The position numbers were made by a program, and so were the translations under genes. Under the pieces are notes generated by a model that searched no databases, was not told the origin of the DNA, and was given only the letters and a program-made list of their open reading frames with translations. DNA of 64,000 nucleotides from Jiella pelagia. Lineage in GTDB: Bacteria > Pseudomonadota > Alphaproteobacteria > Rhizobiales > Rhizobiaceae. The stretch is taken from NCBI RefSeq assembly GCF_026898155.1, contig NZ_CP114029.1, positions 689,501 through 753,500 on the forward strand, in the 5' to 3' direction. Shown here in pieces: positions 63,806 through 64,000 of this stretch. The first letter of the stretch is position 1. Every line of letters begins with the position of its first letter.

Positions 63806-64000
63806 GCTCCACCCGCCTGCGCGACCATGTCGACGCCGAATCCAAGGTGGACGAGGACCTTTCGAACCACCGGGTCGAGCTGCGGCTGTGGCTGCGGCTT
63901 CTCACCTGCGCCAATCTCATCGAAGCCGAGATCCGCAAGCGGCTTCGGGAGAATTTCGACACCACCCTGCCCCGCTTCGACCTGATGGCGCAGCTCGAAC
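63802..64000 (+). CDS. MarR-family regulator (N-terminal part, cut by window edge)
   Basis: A GTG at 63802 overlapping the SDR stop (GTGA) opens a frame reading SSTRLRDHVDAESKVDEDLS, LRLWLRLLTCANLIEAEIRK and FDTTLPRFDLMAQLE to the window end. The helix and the T-L-P-R-F-D-L-M-A-Q-L pattern are typical of MarR regulators that control aromatic catabolism genes. The winged helix itself lies outside. An intact GAGCTC is at 63804-63809. Confidence 0.75.
   Translation, partial: MSSTRLRDHVDAESKVDEDLSNHRVELRLWLRLLTCANLIEAEIRKRLRENFDTTLPRFDLMAQLE

Noticed and set aside
1-64000. Pseudogene status for motE, flhB, fliG, hisD, the LysM gene, the flippase, GH10, Wzz-like, dctM and binding-protein genes
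   Set aside because: Each is intact apart from one or two identical-context insertions, with conserved catalytic or structural residues throughout, so decay is unlikely.
1-64000. tRNA, rRNA, CRISPR arrays, prophage or transposase genes
   Set aside because: I looked for T-arm motifs, regular spaced repeats and transposase or integrase motifs on both strands and found none I could support by eye.

Overview
The window is GC-rich chromosomal DNA from an alphaproteobacterium of the order Hyphomicrobiales (Rhizobiales). The main evidence is the gene order of the flagellar block, which includes motE between flgI and flgH, a FlgF/FliI pair facing motA, and a DUF6468-like gene between fliM and fliN. 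The hisD-UPF0262-phosphatase run, the DUF2948 gene, the rpmH-rnpA-yidC-engB group and the Atm1-type exporter agree with this. The overall style resembles Aurantimonadaceae, but that is an impression and not a proof.

Layout. 1-13510: flagellar and motility cluster (fliL, flgH, motE, flgI, flgA, flgG, fliE, flgC, flgB, an unnamed gene, flhB, fliG, fliN, DUF6468-like, fliM, motA on the minus strand; flgF and fliI on the plus strand). 13563-15121: a PRISE-like short-chain reductase with a divergent HxlR regulator. 15128-19694: a complete TRAP transporter (dctM, dctQ, dctP) facing a MetE-C-like methyltransferase. 19813-23488: pssA, psd and an Atm1-type ABC exporter. 23701-27454: a very long low-complexity LysM protein. 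27814-31590: rpmH, rnpA, yidC, a CatB-like acetyltransferase and engB. 31667-35998: a Hint-domain protein, a low-molecular-weight phosphatase, UPF0262, hisD and DUF2948. 36279-48042: a surface-polysaccharide locus (acyltransferase, Wzy-like polymerase, three glycosyltransferase-type proteins, a DUF6492-like protein, a flippase, a secreted GH10 glycosidase and a Wzz-type chain-length protein). 48073-49859: a DJ-1/PfpI protein, recX and two small coupled genes. 50227-52941: a second TRAP membrane pair with no binding protein. 53079-55575: a DUF4424-like secreted protein and pyrC. 55950-64000: a LivJHMGF-type ABC transporter followed by cupin, flavin monooxygenase, SDR and MarR genes that look like a small-molecule (probably aromatic) catabolic locus running off the end.

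The most striking feature is not a gene. Twelve genes carry a +1 frameshift, 15 events in all, and every one lies in a 7-mer GAGNCTC. Removing the middle base restores GAGCTC (the SacI hexamer), a Glu-Leu codon pair and an intact family-typical protein. Only four uninterrupted GAGCTC sites were found in the window. One further frameshift (flgF) lies elsewhere. The likeliest explanation is a systematic sequencing or consensus error at a modified GAGCTC motif, which would make it an indirect sign of a GAGCTC-specific DNA modification system elsewhere in the genome. The affected genes are therefore annotated here at full length and not as pseudogenes.

No rRNA, tRNA, CRISPR array, insertion sequence or prophage was recognised. 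Several intergenic gaps hold mosaic inverted repeats of the kind common in this order.
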